This document shows positions 7,486 through 15,651 of a stretch of DNA of 64,000 nt, in pieces. The first letter of the stretch is position 1, and every line of letters starts with the position of its first letter. Both the position numbers and the translations under genes were made by a program. This DNA comes from an uncultured Eubacteriales bacterium (GTDB lineage Bacteria; Bacillota; Clostridia; Monoglobales; Monoglobaceae), in assembly GCA_958352815.1 (NCBI GenBank), contig CATWQA010000002.1, forward strand, positions 62,001 to 126,000, in the 5' to 3' direction. The notes beneath the pieces are model-generated. The model was given only the letters and a program-made list of their open reading frames with translations, ran no database searches and was not told the DNA's origin.

Positions 7486-9606
7486 TCAATCTGTCTCTTT
7501 AAAAATTCCTTTATTAAAATGGAGCCTTGTAAACTCCCTCGGCTTATATCCGCTGCCGCATAGATATGCTTTGCAAATCCTATCTGTTTCATTCGGCGTT
7601 TCCACCGTGAACCTAAGATTTATCAGCTTAGCTCCGACGGCTTTTATGCTGTCAAGCTTATCCGCCGTAAACGTAGGGCGGCTGTTCAGCAGCACAGTTC
7701 TGCAGCTGCCGTCCTCTCGGATAATAGGGAACTCCACGCCCCGCCTGTCGGTCAGATACCCAACGCCTTTGCAGGGGCAGCCCTCAGTATTCTTGATAAT
7801 GCAGTTTTCGGTAATCATTAAGGGCTGGTAACCGTATGCGCAAACCTCAGTTGTTACCGGGCTGTTATTCACCACATCCCGTATCTGGGGCAGGGACAGC
7901 TCCGCCGGCGCCATCACCGAGCTTAATCCCAAATTTTCATGGGCAGCACCCATGGAAATGCTGTTCGCTATGTTAAGCCGCTGAGAGCCAAACAGAATAA
8001 ATTCTTCATGCCGCCCAAGCTCCGATATATTGTGAACCCTCAGCTTGTTAAAGCCGCGGGCTTTCAGCTCTTTCAGCCGCTCCTCATAGCGGGCGTATTC
8101 CTCAGAAAACATAATTGACGGCGGCTCTATAACTATTCTCTCCCTGTCCCCGTCAAAAATTTTTTCCTCCAAAAGACTTATGGGTACGCCCACCAGCTCA
8201 AAGCGCGCGTTCTCCGCCCTTTCAAAGCTTTTGACAGCTAAAAACTGCTCAACATTTGTTACCGTTGCGGTAAACCCGCTGTACTCCGCGCTGACAGCAT
8301 TGAACTTCGGCAACGGCTTTTGCTCAACTCTGCCCCTCGCCGCAAGCTGCTCTTCAAGGCTGCTTAAAGCTCTGCGCCGCAGGTCGTTTATCTCGCTTAA
8401 AGGCGCAAAGCCCTCGCCCTCAATCTCCACATTAATATTAACAAGCCTGAACACGCTGTCGCCCGTTTTTGCTATTTGATTTTTTATTTTTTCGCCGCTT
8501 AGAGGTTTTAAGCGGGCGGGCTCCACAGGCTCCAAGCTCTCGGTAACCGCCTGCAGCTCTCCGCTACGCAGCTCAAGGCGTATCCGCTCGCCTACCGCAA
8601 ATCTCATCCATGCCTCCGCCTCTACCGAAAACTCACGGGCTCTGCTTCCGACCTCGTCAAGTATTTCCCGACAGGCGTTCTCACTGTTTTTCAGATACGG
8701 ATTGTCGGGCTTGGAAAAGGTAAACATAGAAGCTCCGATATTGCCCGTAAAGTACCCTGCGGTCTGACCGCCCCTGTAAAACACACTGTTCAGCAGGTCA
8801 ATCTCCCGCTTTGTGGGCTGCCGCCTTTGGTCAAGGCAATCTCTGTATGCCTTAACAACACTGCCCACGTATGCGGGGCCCTTCATTCTTCCCTCAATTT
8901 TAAGGGAGGCGGCTCCGCTCTCGATAACACGGTCAATATGCTCAATCAGTGACATATCTTTCAGGCTAAGGCAAAACTTTTCCCTGCCTCCGACCGTGTA
9001 CGGCAGCCTGCAAGGCTGGGCGCAGCGGCCTCTGTTGCCGCTTCTTCCGCCCAAAGCGCTGCTCATCAGGCACTGACCCGAGTACGACATACACATTGCC
9101 CCGTGAACAAAAATTTCAGTCTCTATACCGCAGTTGCCGCTGATATGCTTTATCTCATCAAAGGGCAGCTCTCTTGCCAGTACAACCCGCGAAAACCCCA
9201 GCTCTCTCGCCGCCTCGGCTCCCTTTAGGTTATGTACCGTAAGCTGAGTGCTGCCGTGAAGCTCAAGGTTGAGCTCCAGTTCCTTTGCTATGGACAGCAC
9301 CGCTAAATCCTGGATAATTAAGGCGTCAACCCCAATCTTTTCCAGGAACCGCAAGTACTCTTTAAGAGCGGGAATCTCTCTATCCCCCACAAGGGTATTA
9401 ACCGCCACATGAACGCGAACCCCTCTCAACCGGGCGTACCTCACCCACTCTCTGAGCTCATCATCGTCAAAGTTGTCCGCATAGTTCCTCGCGCCGAAAG
9501 ACTTGCCCGCTAAGTAAACAGCGTCCGCGCCCATTGCCGCGGCAGCCTTTAAGCAATCGCCGTTCCCTGCCGGAGCAAGAAGCTCGGGCAAACCCTCTGA
9601 AAGCAT
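7486..9606 (-). CDS. Peptidase U32 family protein, long form with DUF3656 (RlhA-like)
   Basis: About 706 residues. The N-terminal half is the U32 barrel: ELLAPAGN at the start, GSTQLTVHN, and the signature EIFVHGAMCMSYSGQC followed by GNRGRCAQPCRLPY. The C-terminal half matches the DUF3656 region of long U32 proteins, with a late Cys cluster (CIIKNTEGCPCKG). In E. coli the long form RlhA hydroxylates 23S rRNA C2501; a similar tRNA or rRNA role is likelier than proteolysis, but this is inference. The ATG at 9606 has GGAGG six bases upstream and is preferred to 9627. Tightly packed between zapA and maf. Confidence 0.88.
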   Translation of the reverse strand: MLSEGLPELLAPAGNGDCLKAAAAMGADAVYLAGKSFGARNYADNFDDDELREWVRYARLRGVRVHVAVNTLVGDREIPALKEYLRFLEKIGVDALIIQDLAVLSIAKELELNLELHGSTQLTVHNLKGAEAARELGFSRVVLARELPFDEIKHISGNCGIETEIFVHGAMCMSYSGQCLMSSALGGRSGNRGRCAQPCRLPYTVGGREKFCLSLKDMSLIEHIDRVIESGAASLKIEGRMKGPAYVGSVVKAYRDCLDQRRQPTKREIDLLNSVFYRGGQTAGYFTGNIGASMFTFSKPDNPYLKNSENACREILDEVGSRAREFSVEAEAWMRFAVGERIRLELRSGELQAVTESLEPVEPARLKPLSGEKIKNQIAKTGDSVFRLVNINVEIEGEGFAPLSEINDLRRRALSSLEEQLAARGRVEQKPLPKFNAVSAEYSGFTATVTNVEQFLAVKSFERAENARFELVGVPISLLEEKIFDGDRERIVIEPPSIMFSEEYARYEERLKELKARGFNKLRVHNISELGRHEEFILFGSQRLNIANSISMGAAHENLGLSSVMAPAELSLPQIRDVVNNSPVTTEVCAYGYQPLMITENCIIKNTEGCPCKGVGYLTDRRGVEFPIIREDGSCRTVLLNSRPTFTADKLDSIKAVGAKLINLRFTVETPNETDRICKAYLCGSGYKPREFTRLHFNKGIFKETD

Positions 9607-9630
9607 ATTTTTCCTCCGCTCAATCATTGA

Positions 9631-10173
9631 CTATTTCTTATCGCTTGAAGGCACGCCTCTGCCTATAACATTCCCGTTGTAGCGGACAGGACGCTCCGCC
9701 CCGCTGCGAGTCTCCTGGGGCTGAACCCTGACAGGCGCAGTCTTGGTCTGAGCAGCCTTAACCTGAGCAGTCTCGTTTTGCCTCATTTGCGAACGCATCA
9801 TGCGCAGGTTTTCAAGCTCGGTGTCACGCTTTGCCAGCTCAATTTCCAGCTTGTGCATCTCTTCCTTCAGGTTTTCAACCTCCAGCTTTTTCATTTCAAG
9901 CTCCGCATTTCCCGCCTGAACCTCGTCCATGTATACGCTGATTTCCTTGCGGAGGTTTTCTGCCGCCGCCTCGCTCTTAATAAGCTCGTCGGCAAGGTTC
10001 ATTGCCGCCATAACCGCCAGCATGGCGGTGCTGAGACCCTTACCTCCGGTTTTTACCTCAGCAATCTTCTTATTAACCATAAGCGCCACGCGCTGCACGT
10101 ACTCCTCAGGTTCGTTACTCACTATGGTGTACTCCATACCGTTTATCTTAACTTCCATCTTTGTGTTTTCCAT
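9631..10173 (-). CDS. zapA: Cell division protein ZapA
   Basis: Z-ring-associated protein that bundles FtsZ filaments. Residues ~1-65 form the ZapA head (MENTKMEVKINGMEYTI, then a dimer helix AMLAVMAAMNLADEL). A long coiled coil follows to about residue 135. The last ~45 residues are a low-complexity basic tail ending GRGVPSSDKK. At 180 residues it is longer than the ~90-110 residues of compact ZapA. The ATG at 10173 follows AGAGG by seven bases. Placed between nudF and U32. Confidence 0.85.
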   Translation of the reverse strand: MENTKMEVKINGMEYTIVSNEPEEYVQRVALMVNKKIAEVKTGGKGLSTAMLAVMAAMNLADELIKSEAAAENLRKEISVYMDEVQAGNAELEMKKLEVENLKEEMHKLEIELAKRDTELENLRMMRSQMRQNETAQVKAAQTKTAPVRVQPQETRSGAERPVRYNGNVIGRGVPSSDKK

Positions 10174-10199
10174 AGTACAACCTCTCGATTTCAAATATA

Positions 10200-10742
10200 T
10201 TACCTTTTCAAAATCTCCAACGCTTTAAGCACGCCGAAAACAGTTTTCGCATCGTTGATTTCGTTATTCATAATCATTTCCTTGACCTTATTGAGCGGAA
10301 TGTACTCAATATCCAAGTACTCGTCCGGGTCAGGATGGGTCTCGCCCTTGGTGAGGCCTGTTGCCAGATATAAGTGGGTGACCTCGTCGGTAAATCCGGG
10401 AGAGGGGTACATATACCCCAGATATTCAAATTTCTCGGCGGCGCAGCCTGTCTCCTCGCTAAGCTCTCTTATACCGCAGGCTCTGTGGTCGTCCTTTTCG
10501 TCCTTTTCCAGCTTACCCGCGGGAACCTCGTATATAGCCTTTTCAAAGGGCTTTCTGAACTGCTTCACCAAAATAACCTCGTCATCATCGGTAAGAGCAA
10601 CAATCCCCACGCCGCCCGGGTGCTCCACTATCTCACGGTTGGCAAGCTTTCCGTCGGGCATTGCCACCTTATCAAGGCGCACCCTTAAAATTTTGCCGCT
10701 GAAAATCTCTTCGGTCGATACGGTTTTTTCCTCAAATATCAT
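10200..10742 (-). CDS. nudF: ADP-ribose pyrophosphatase, Nudix family
   Basis: 180 residues. Hydrolyses ADP-ribose to AMP and ribose 5-phosphate. The Nudix box is present (PAGKLEKDE ... RELSEETGC) with PGF and EYLDIEYIPL as in NudF. Odd point: nine residues, not seven, separate the first Glu of the box from RE, a two-residue insertion in the loop; the catalytic REXXEE core is intact. First gene of the eight-gene envelope operon; RBS AAAGGAT before ATG. Confidence 0.92.
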   Translation of the reverse strand: MIFEEKTVSTEEIFSGKILRVRLDKVAMPDGKLANREIVEHPGGVGIVALTDDDEVILVKQFRKPFEKAIYEVPAGKLEKDEKDDHRACGIRELSEETGCAAEKFEYLGYMYPSPGFTDEVTHLYLATGLTKGETHPDPDEYLDIEYIPLNKVKEMIMNNEINDAKTVFGVLKALEILKR

Positions 10743-10763
10743 AAAAAGTCCATATCCTTTCTG

Positions 10764-10791
10764 AATTTACAAATACTTTCTGTTTTGTCAA
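10764..10791 (-). promoter_or_regulatory. Probable promoter of the nudF-zapA-U32-maf-mreBCD-pbp2 operon
   Basis: Minus strand: TTGACA (10786-10791), 16 bp, TAAATT (10764-10769), about 20 bases before the nudF start. The -10 box is imperfect, so a second start further up cannot be excluded. Confidence 0.45.
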
Positions 10792-10923
10792 AAAATGCCG
10801 CATGATATATATAATATTAAACCACAAATAATTGAAAAAATCAAGTAGTTTGACAATTATATTCAGATAATATTATTTTAGACATTTAAAATATTTATAC
10901 AATTTTATGTCGGTGTGCCTGTT

Positions 10924-11015
10924 GCCTAGCCCGGTTCCGCCCGCCGGACCCGGGCGGTATCGGTTTTCCCCCTCGGGGAAACCGATTGGGGCTCCGCCCC
11001 AAACCCCTGTATATG
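10924..11015 (-). repeat. GC-rich multi-hairpin repeat family C, copy 2 (inverted)
   Basis: Inverted match to 788-890 over the full multi-hairpin unit, including the flank ATTACATAT. It lies in the 650-base gap between the divergent nudF operon and EAL gene. The rest of that gap holds two more short hairpins (TGCCGC-CTTA-GCGGCA at 11089-11104 and AAAAATC-TTC-GATTTTT near 11225) and no gene I can support. Confidence 0.85.
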
Positions 11016-11309
11016 TAATCCCTATTTTGAAAAAGGCAACAGCAAGCACGGTAGGTCGCCGCAGGCGGCACGTGAGGCGCGCAGGCATTGCCGCCTTAGC
11101 GGCATATGTAATTATTATTTTTATTCATTGACATTATCAAATTCATGCAAAATAAAATATTGTATGTTGCCCAACATCTTCTCAAGTGCATCAGCTCAAT
11201 ACATTCCTTTTCTATCCCCTCCTTCTAAAAATCTTCGATTTTTACGAATTAATTCTTTTTTGATGCTTGTTTTTCTTTTTAAGAAAAACAAAATACTGCA
11301 AAATTATAC

Positions 11310-11338
11310 TTGCAATATTTACAAATTCATTGTATAAT
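11310..11338 (+). promoter_or_regulatory. Sigma-A promoter of the EAL gene
   Basis: TTGCAA (11310-11315), 17 bp, TATAAT (11333-11338), about 55 bases before the start codon. Confidence 0.75.
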
Positions 11339-11393
11339 TTACACAGGTCAAGTTGTCCGATTTAATAAATCCTATTGCTGGGGAGGCGTATTT

Positions 11394-13019
11394 ATGCAGG
11401 ATTTTAACACAACGCCAATCGAACTGTTCGAGTATCTGTCATCCGTGACGGATGATTATATGTTTATCGTAGACTATATAGGCGACAGAGTGTATTGGTC
11501 TGACTCTGCTTTAATTGATTTGGGGCTTTTAAAGCAGGAAAACATTGAAAACTCAAAGGCGCGCTACCTTTCCCTTATTCACTCTGATGATACGTCCGAT
11601 AAGTATGCCGAAATACGCGAGTACCGCATCAAGAACGTTGACGGGCAGTATAACAAGGTTCAGGTTCGTACCATGAAAAAGTATAATGAGGACGGCGCAC
11701 CCATTCTTTGCGTCGGAATCATTAAAAAGTCGGGCGCGGAGCAATGTGAGAGCGAGATTTCCCGACACGCTGTTTCCGCCTTTAAGAGAGACGTCTCCGA
11801 CATGATTGAGGCAAACACTCTAAAGGGCGGGATTATCGACTTTTGTCTTGGAGATATTCGGCATCTTAACGCTATACATTCTTACAGCTATGTGAGTCAG
11901 ATATTATCTGCCATGGTGCGGGAAATTTCTCGGATTAGCCCGCAAGACACCCGAGTGTACAGAGTGCAGGGCAACCACATCCTCCTCTGCTGTCCGAAGC
12001 TCAGTCGAGACGAGATTGCCGTGCTGTGCTCTAAAATTCACGCTGTGGTTCCCGAAAAAATTCACAAAATCAATAAGATTAATATTAGTATTCCCTGCGG
12101 TGTTGTTATGGTAGAGGAAATCGTTCCCTTGACCTTTGATAACCTTTGGAAAGGCCTTACCTATTGCTCCGGTCTTGCGGCAAAAAATCGAATTTACGAC
12201 GAGCCGGTTTTCTATTCTCCGGAAAAATTTCGGGACGCGGTTACCAAACTGTCTCTTATTGACGAATTGAAGTACGCAGTTAAACGGGATATTAACTCGT
12301 TTATGCTCTACTATCAGCCTATAATCGACCCTGCCACAAACAGACTCATGTCCGCCGAGGCGTTGCTGCGTTGGAAAAGTCCTCTGCTTGAAAAATTCGG
12401 GCTTTCGATAATAATTAAGCAGTTGGAGATTACAGGGCTGATTATTCCCTTGGGCAGGTGGATAATAAGTACAGCCTTGAGCGAGCTGAAACGCTGGCAG
12501 GCGTACAAGCCTGACATGCACGTTAATATTAACGTGGCGACGCCCCAGCTTAACGATACGGGGCTGACCAAATTTATTGAAGATGAGCTAAAAACAAACA
12601 GTCTTGACGGTTCCTCGGTGACTTTTGAGATAACCGAGACCTATGAGATTAAAAACATGAGCGCAGCGGTCAGATTCATCGAGGAAATTCACGCCCTCGG
12701 AGCGGACGTGGCTCTGGATGACTTCGGCACAGGCAACTGCTCTCTGGGGGAGCTTAAAGTTCTGCCTGTGGACTGGATAAAGGTTGACCAGAATTTTGTC
12801 CTTGACGTTGCTCAAAATAAGGTTGACCAGAGCATTTTAAAGCACCTTATGGACTTGTCCCGCTCTCTTAACATAAAGATATGTGTCGAGGGCGTCGGCA
12901 GCTACGAATCTCTCGAGGTGGTTCAGCAGTACCTGCCCGAATCGGTTCAGGGCTTTCATTTCAGCACGCCTCTGCCAAGGGATGAATTTTTTGAGACTTT
13001 TATTAAAAATCACGATTAG
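11394..13019 (+). CDS. Cyclic-di-GMP phosphodiesterase: PAS-like, degenerate GGDEF, EAL
   Basis: 541 residues, soluble, no membrane helix. A PAS-like sensor region lies at about 10-120, a degenerate GGDEF domain at about 135-285 (the GGDEF loop reads QGNHI, so no cyclase activity), then a full EAL domain. EAL residues are present: EALLRW (about 322), FEITE, DDFGTG (about 441), the Lys in PVDWIKVD, the Glu in CVEGVG and VQGFHF, so it should hydrolyse c-di-GMP. Start at the ATG at 11394 with GGGGAGG seven bases upstream. Single-gene transcript; the folT promoter begins right after its stop. Confidence 0.93.
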   Translation: MQDFNTTPIELFEYLSSVTDDYMFIVDYIGDRVYWSDSALIDLGLLKQENIENSKARYLSLIHSDDTSDKYAEIREYRIKNVDGQYNKVQVRTMKKYNEDGAPILCVGIIKKSGAEQCESEISRHAVSAFKRDVSDMIEANTLKGGIIDFCLGDIRHLNAIHSYSYVSQILSAMVREISRISPQDTRVYRVQGNHILLCCPKLSRDEIAVLCSKIHAVVPEKIHKINKINISIPCGVVMVEEIVPLTFDNLWKGLTYCSGLAAKNRIYDEPVFYSPEKFRDAVTKLSLIDELKYAVKRDINSFMLYYQPIIDPATNRLMSAEALLRWKSPLLEKFGLSIIIKQLEITGLIIPLGRWIISTALSELKRWQAYKPDMHVNINVATPQLNDTGLTKFIEDELKTNSLDGSSVTFEITETYEIKNMSAAVRFIEEIHALGADVALDDFGTGNCSLGELKVLPVDWIKVDQNFVLDVAQNKVDQSILKHLMDLSRSLNIKICVEGVGSYESLEVVQQYLPESVQGFHFSTPLPRDEFFETFIKNHD

Positions 13020-13022
13020 GTA

Positions 13023-13050
13023 TTGACAAAGCTGTTTTATGTGCTATAAT
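13023..13050 (+). promoter_or_regulatory. Sigma-A promoter of folT-folC
   Basis: TTGACA, 16 bp, TATAAT: both boxes are consensus. It starts a ~205-nt leader that carries the THF riboswitch. Confidence 0.9.
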
Positions 13051-13080
13051 AAATACGAAATTTGTAAAATTTTATTTTTT

Positions 13081-13178
13081 GAAGAGTAAGAATACGAGCG
13101 TTAAGTGTTGCCGGGACGGGGAGTTGTCCGGCGAACGAAAGGCCTAAGGCTTGCGGTTCGTGTTCTGCATCCCGCTTC
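13081..13178 (+). promoter_or_regulatory. Tetrahydrofolate (THF) riboswitch
   Basis: The conserved blocks of the folT-associated THF aptamer are present in order: GAGTA at the 5' side, CGAGCGTTAAGTG, and at the 3' side GCGGTTCG and TGCATCCCGCTTC. Closing pairs GAAG/CTTC, a P2 of GAATACGA with TCGTGTTC, and a GC-rich P3 (GCCGG/CCGGC) can be drawn. The downstream gene is a folate-transporter S component, the classic target. Between aptamer and start codon TTCCTT can pair with the AAGGAGG ribosome site, suggesting control of translation (inference). Confidence 0.9.
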
Positions 13179-13264
13179 ATACAGCAAAGTTTTGATTCTG
13201 CAGGCATAACGGCAGTCTTCTTTCCTTGCTATATGAGTGAGGTCGGAAGGAGGTCGTTATTTTT

Positions 13265-13831
13265 ATGCAAATTTCAAACAATCAAAATCAAAATTTTAAG
13301 GCAATGGGCGGTATTCGCTTGTTGGGCAACCTGCGGGTTCTGCTTACCATGGCGCTGTTTATTGCCCTAAGTATGGTATTTAAGCGTATCGGCTTCACCA
13401 TGGGGCCTTTCAGGATTAGCTTTGAGAACCTACCCCTGCTCCTTGCGGGAGTTATGTTCGGACCCGTGGTGGGCTTTGTTACGGGAGCTGTGGGCGATGT
13501 GTTCGGCTGCCTGTTCTCGGGGTTCTCGATTAACCCCTTTATCACCCTGGGCGCGGGCTCAATTGGTCTTGTTTCGGGTATAGTTTCGTTTTACTGCCTA
13601 AAGAGCAGCCCACGCCTGAGAATTATTGCGGCAGTTGCCCTTGCTCACATTATCGGTTCAATGATTATTAAGTCGCTGGGGCTTTATGTGTATTACCACT
13701 ATGAGCTGTCCGCTCTGCTGCTCCGCATCCCCCTGTATATTATTATCGGTTCTGTTGAGGGCTATATAACCTGCGTGCTCATGGGAAATAAGGCTTTTCT
13801 CCGCCAGCTTGAAAGAGTGCAGATGAGATGA
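13265..13831 (+). CDS. folT: Folate ECF transporter S component
   Basis: 188 residues, five or six membrane helices. The substrate-binding membrane subunit that takes up folates with an ECF energising module encoded elsewhere. FolT-like features include LTMALFIALSMVFKR at the first helix, MGPFRISFENLP and GPVVGFVTGAVGDVFGCL. The call is reinforced by the THF riboswitch upstream and folC downstream. The ribosome site AAGGAGG is about 11 bases before the ATG, longer than usual, which fits a regulated site. Its stop overlaps the folC start by four bases. Confidence 0.93.
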   Translation: MQISNNQNQNFKAMGGIRLLGNLRVLLTMALFIALSMVFKRIGFTMGPFRISFENLPLLLAGVMFGPVVGFVTGAVGDVFGCLFSGFSINPFITLGAGSIGLVSGIVSFYCLKSSPRLRIIAAVALAHIIGSMIIKSLGLYVYYHYELSALLLRIPLYIIIGSVEGYITCVLMGNKAFLRQLERVQMR

Positions 13832-15120
13832 GCGCATTTAAAGAGTATTTGAATAATTTACCGAGCCGAGGCAGCCGTTTGGGGCTTGCCCGCGTGCTTG
13901 AGCTTTTAGGACTCCTTGCCTCCCCACAGGAGTCCTTGCCTATTATACACATTGCGGGCACAAACGGAAAGGGCTCTGTTTCCGCCATGCTGGAGAGTAT
14001 TCTCTGCCGCTGCGGATATAAAACAGGATTCTTCACCTCCCCCTCCTTAGGCGGCGTAAACGGGCTTTTCCGAGTGAACAAGGAATGCATTTCGGACGAA
14101 AGACTCTGCCAAGTTACTGAGAAAATCATGGCTCTTGAAAAGAACATGGCAGAACTGCCCACAGAATATGAGGTATACGCCGCCATAGCCTTGGAATTTT
14201 TCAGGCAGGAGGGCTGCGACGCCGTTATCCTTGAAACCTGCATGGGCGGCAGACTGGACGCAACCAACGTGGCAAAAAAGCCGCTGCTGTCGGTTATAAC
14301 CGATGTTGACCTTGACCATACCGGGTTCTTGGGAAACACCGTCAAGGAAATCGCCAAGGAAAAGGCGGGAATAATAAAGGCGGGTTGCCCCGTGGTTTTC
14401 GGCGGCAACAATTCCGACGCCATGGGCGTAATAAAAGCCACTGCACATGACCGTGGCTCCCGCCTTGTTTTGGTTGACAAAGACCAACTGTCAAATATAA
14501 GATACTCTCTTATGGGAACCGAGTTTGATTTCGGCGAACTAAAGAATATACGCCTTTCTCTTTGCGGAGCCTATCAGCCTCACAATGCTGCAGTAGTCCT
14601 GACGGCAGTTGAGCTGCTGAAAGACATGGGCTTTACTATAAGCGAGGATAATTTAAGGAAGGGCTTGGCAGAGGTAAAGTGGCAGGGCAGATTTGAGCTG
14701 CTGTCTATGTCGCCTGTTATTATTTATGACGGCTCCCATAATCCGGGAGGAATGGAGATGACCGTACACAGCATACGGGAGTATTTCGGAGGGCGAAAGG
14801 TCAATCTGCTTATGGGAGTTATGGCGGATAAAGATTATTCCAAAATGGTTGAGATAATAAGCCCTCTGACCGAGAGGGTCGTAACCGTCACCCCCAACAA
14901 CCCGCGGGCGTTGAGCAGCGCCAACCTTGCGCGGTGCTTTGAAGAAAATAATGTTTCGGCGTCTGCGGCGGAAAATATTTCCGACGGCGTTAAGACAGCA
15001 GTAAAGATTTCCAAAAAAACAGACACGCCGCTGCTTATAATCGGTTCTCTATATATGTATAGCGATGTGGTTAATATATTAGGTTCAGCCTTTGCAAAAG
15101 GCGGACAGGAAGTACGGTAG
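13828..15120 (+). CDS. folC: Folylpolyglutamate synthase (bifunctional folylpolyglutamate/dihydrofolate synthase family)
   Basis: 430 residues. Adds glutamates to folates in the cytoplasm, which traps folate imported by FolT. Mur-ligase fold: P-loop GTNGKGS (about 43-49), FFTSPSL, ETCMGGRLDATN, VDLDHTGFLG, KAGIIK and YDGSHNPGGM. Translationally coupled to folT through ATGA. Terminated by the hairpin at 15125-15156. Confidence 0.95.
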   Translation: MSAFKEYLNNLPSRGSRLGLARVLELLGLLASPQESLPIIHIAGTNGKGSVSAMLESILCRCGYKTGFFTSPSLGGVNGLFRVNKECISDERLCQVTEKIMALEKNMAELPTEYEVYAAIALEFFRQEGCDAVILETCMGGRLDATNVAKKPLLSVITDVDLDHTGFLGNTVKEIAKEKAGIIKAGCPVVFGGNNSDAMGVIKATAHDRGSRLVLVDKDQLSNIRYSLMGTEFDFGELKNIRLSLCGAYQPHNAAVVLTAVELLKDMGFTISEDNLRKGLAEVKWQGRFELLSMSPVIIYDGSHNPGGMEMTVHSIREYFGGRKVNLLMGVMADKDYSKMVEIISPLTERVVTVTPNNPRALSSANLARCFEENNVSASAAENISDGVKTAVKISKKTDTPLLIIGSLYMYSDVVNILGSAFAKGGQEVR

Positions 15121-15124
15121 GTCG

Positions 15125-15156
15125 TCGGAGCAAAGTTCGCTTTGCTCCGATTTTCT
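15125..15156 (+). terminator. Terminator of folC, TTCG-loop type copy 1
   Basis: Ten-pair stem CGGAGCAAAG / CTTTGCTCCG closed by a TTCG tetraloop and followed by ATTTTCT. The same hairpin recurs at 15594-15618 and 20889-20912, there on the minus strand. Confidence 0.9.
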
Positions 15157-15249
15157 GTATTAAGAAAAGTATTTACAGTTTAGAATAAAAACATAACGGT
15201 TACATTGATTGTTTTTCCGCATAATTTATATCAATTCATTGGTTTGCCT

Positions 15250-15303
15250 ATCGCCCGCCCCGTTGCGTTTGCCCGACCTCCCCAAACGCCGGGGCGGGCA
15301 AAC
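15250..15303 (+). repeat. GC-rich hairpin repeat family E, copy 1
   Basis: TCGCCCGCCCCGTTGCG followed by TTTGCCCG and a complementary CGGGGCGGGCAAAC forms a long stem. A near copy occurs at 59129-59182. It lies in the 530-base gap between folC and gdhA, which is otherwise filled by repeat D/B and two terminators; no gene seen. Confidence 0.8.
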
Positions 15304-15355
15304 AAAAGAAAAATCCTTTATCAAAATAACCGAGTTTGAATATGCGTAATCAAAC

Positions 15356-15488
15356 AATTTCGTAGGGGGCCACTTTTATCGGCAACAACTTAGGTTTATT
15401 ATTGACATTGCTTACTTTGTGTAAATCGGAATGATGAGAGCCGTCCAACTTCAAAGAAGTTGGGTCACAGCTGCGCCCCTACGAAATT
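15356..15488. repeat. Palindromic repeat family D interrupted by element B
   Basis: Outer arms AATTTCGTAGGGGGC (15356-15370) and GCGCCCCTACGAAATT (15473-15488) are inverted repeats of the GTAGGGG type also seen at 20661 and 44098. Between them lies element B. Confidence 0.75.
15379..15470 (+). mobile_element. Small nested element B, copy 2
   Basis: Runs from CGGCAACAACTTAGG to TTGGGTCACAG. It contains TTATTATTGACATTGC and the hairpin CCAACTTC-AAA-GAAGTTGG, nearly identical to 640-735 and 51254-51350. Confidence 0.85.
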
Positions 15489-15584
15489 TAAAAGAAATTT
15501 TTAAAAGGCGACAGGGCTCCCGAAAAATCGAAGATTTTTTGGGATTGAGGAGGAGCAAGGCAGCGGGCGAATGTTTTTCTTGGT

Positions 15585-15618
15585 AAAGAAAAACGGAGCA
15601 AAGCGAACTTTGCTCCGA
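15585..15618 (-). terminator. Terminator of gdhA, TTCG-loop type copy 2
   Basis: On the minus strand the stem CGGAGCAAAG / CTTTGCTCCG with a TTCG loop is followed by TTTTTC. It lies 34 bases after the gdhA stop and is identical in stem and loop to the folC terminator. Confidence 0.9.
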
Positions 15619-15651
15619 CGACTTTCCGTCGATTTATTCTGTTTGGATTAA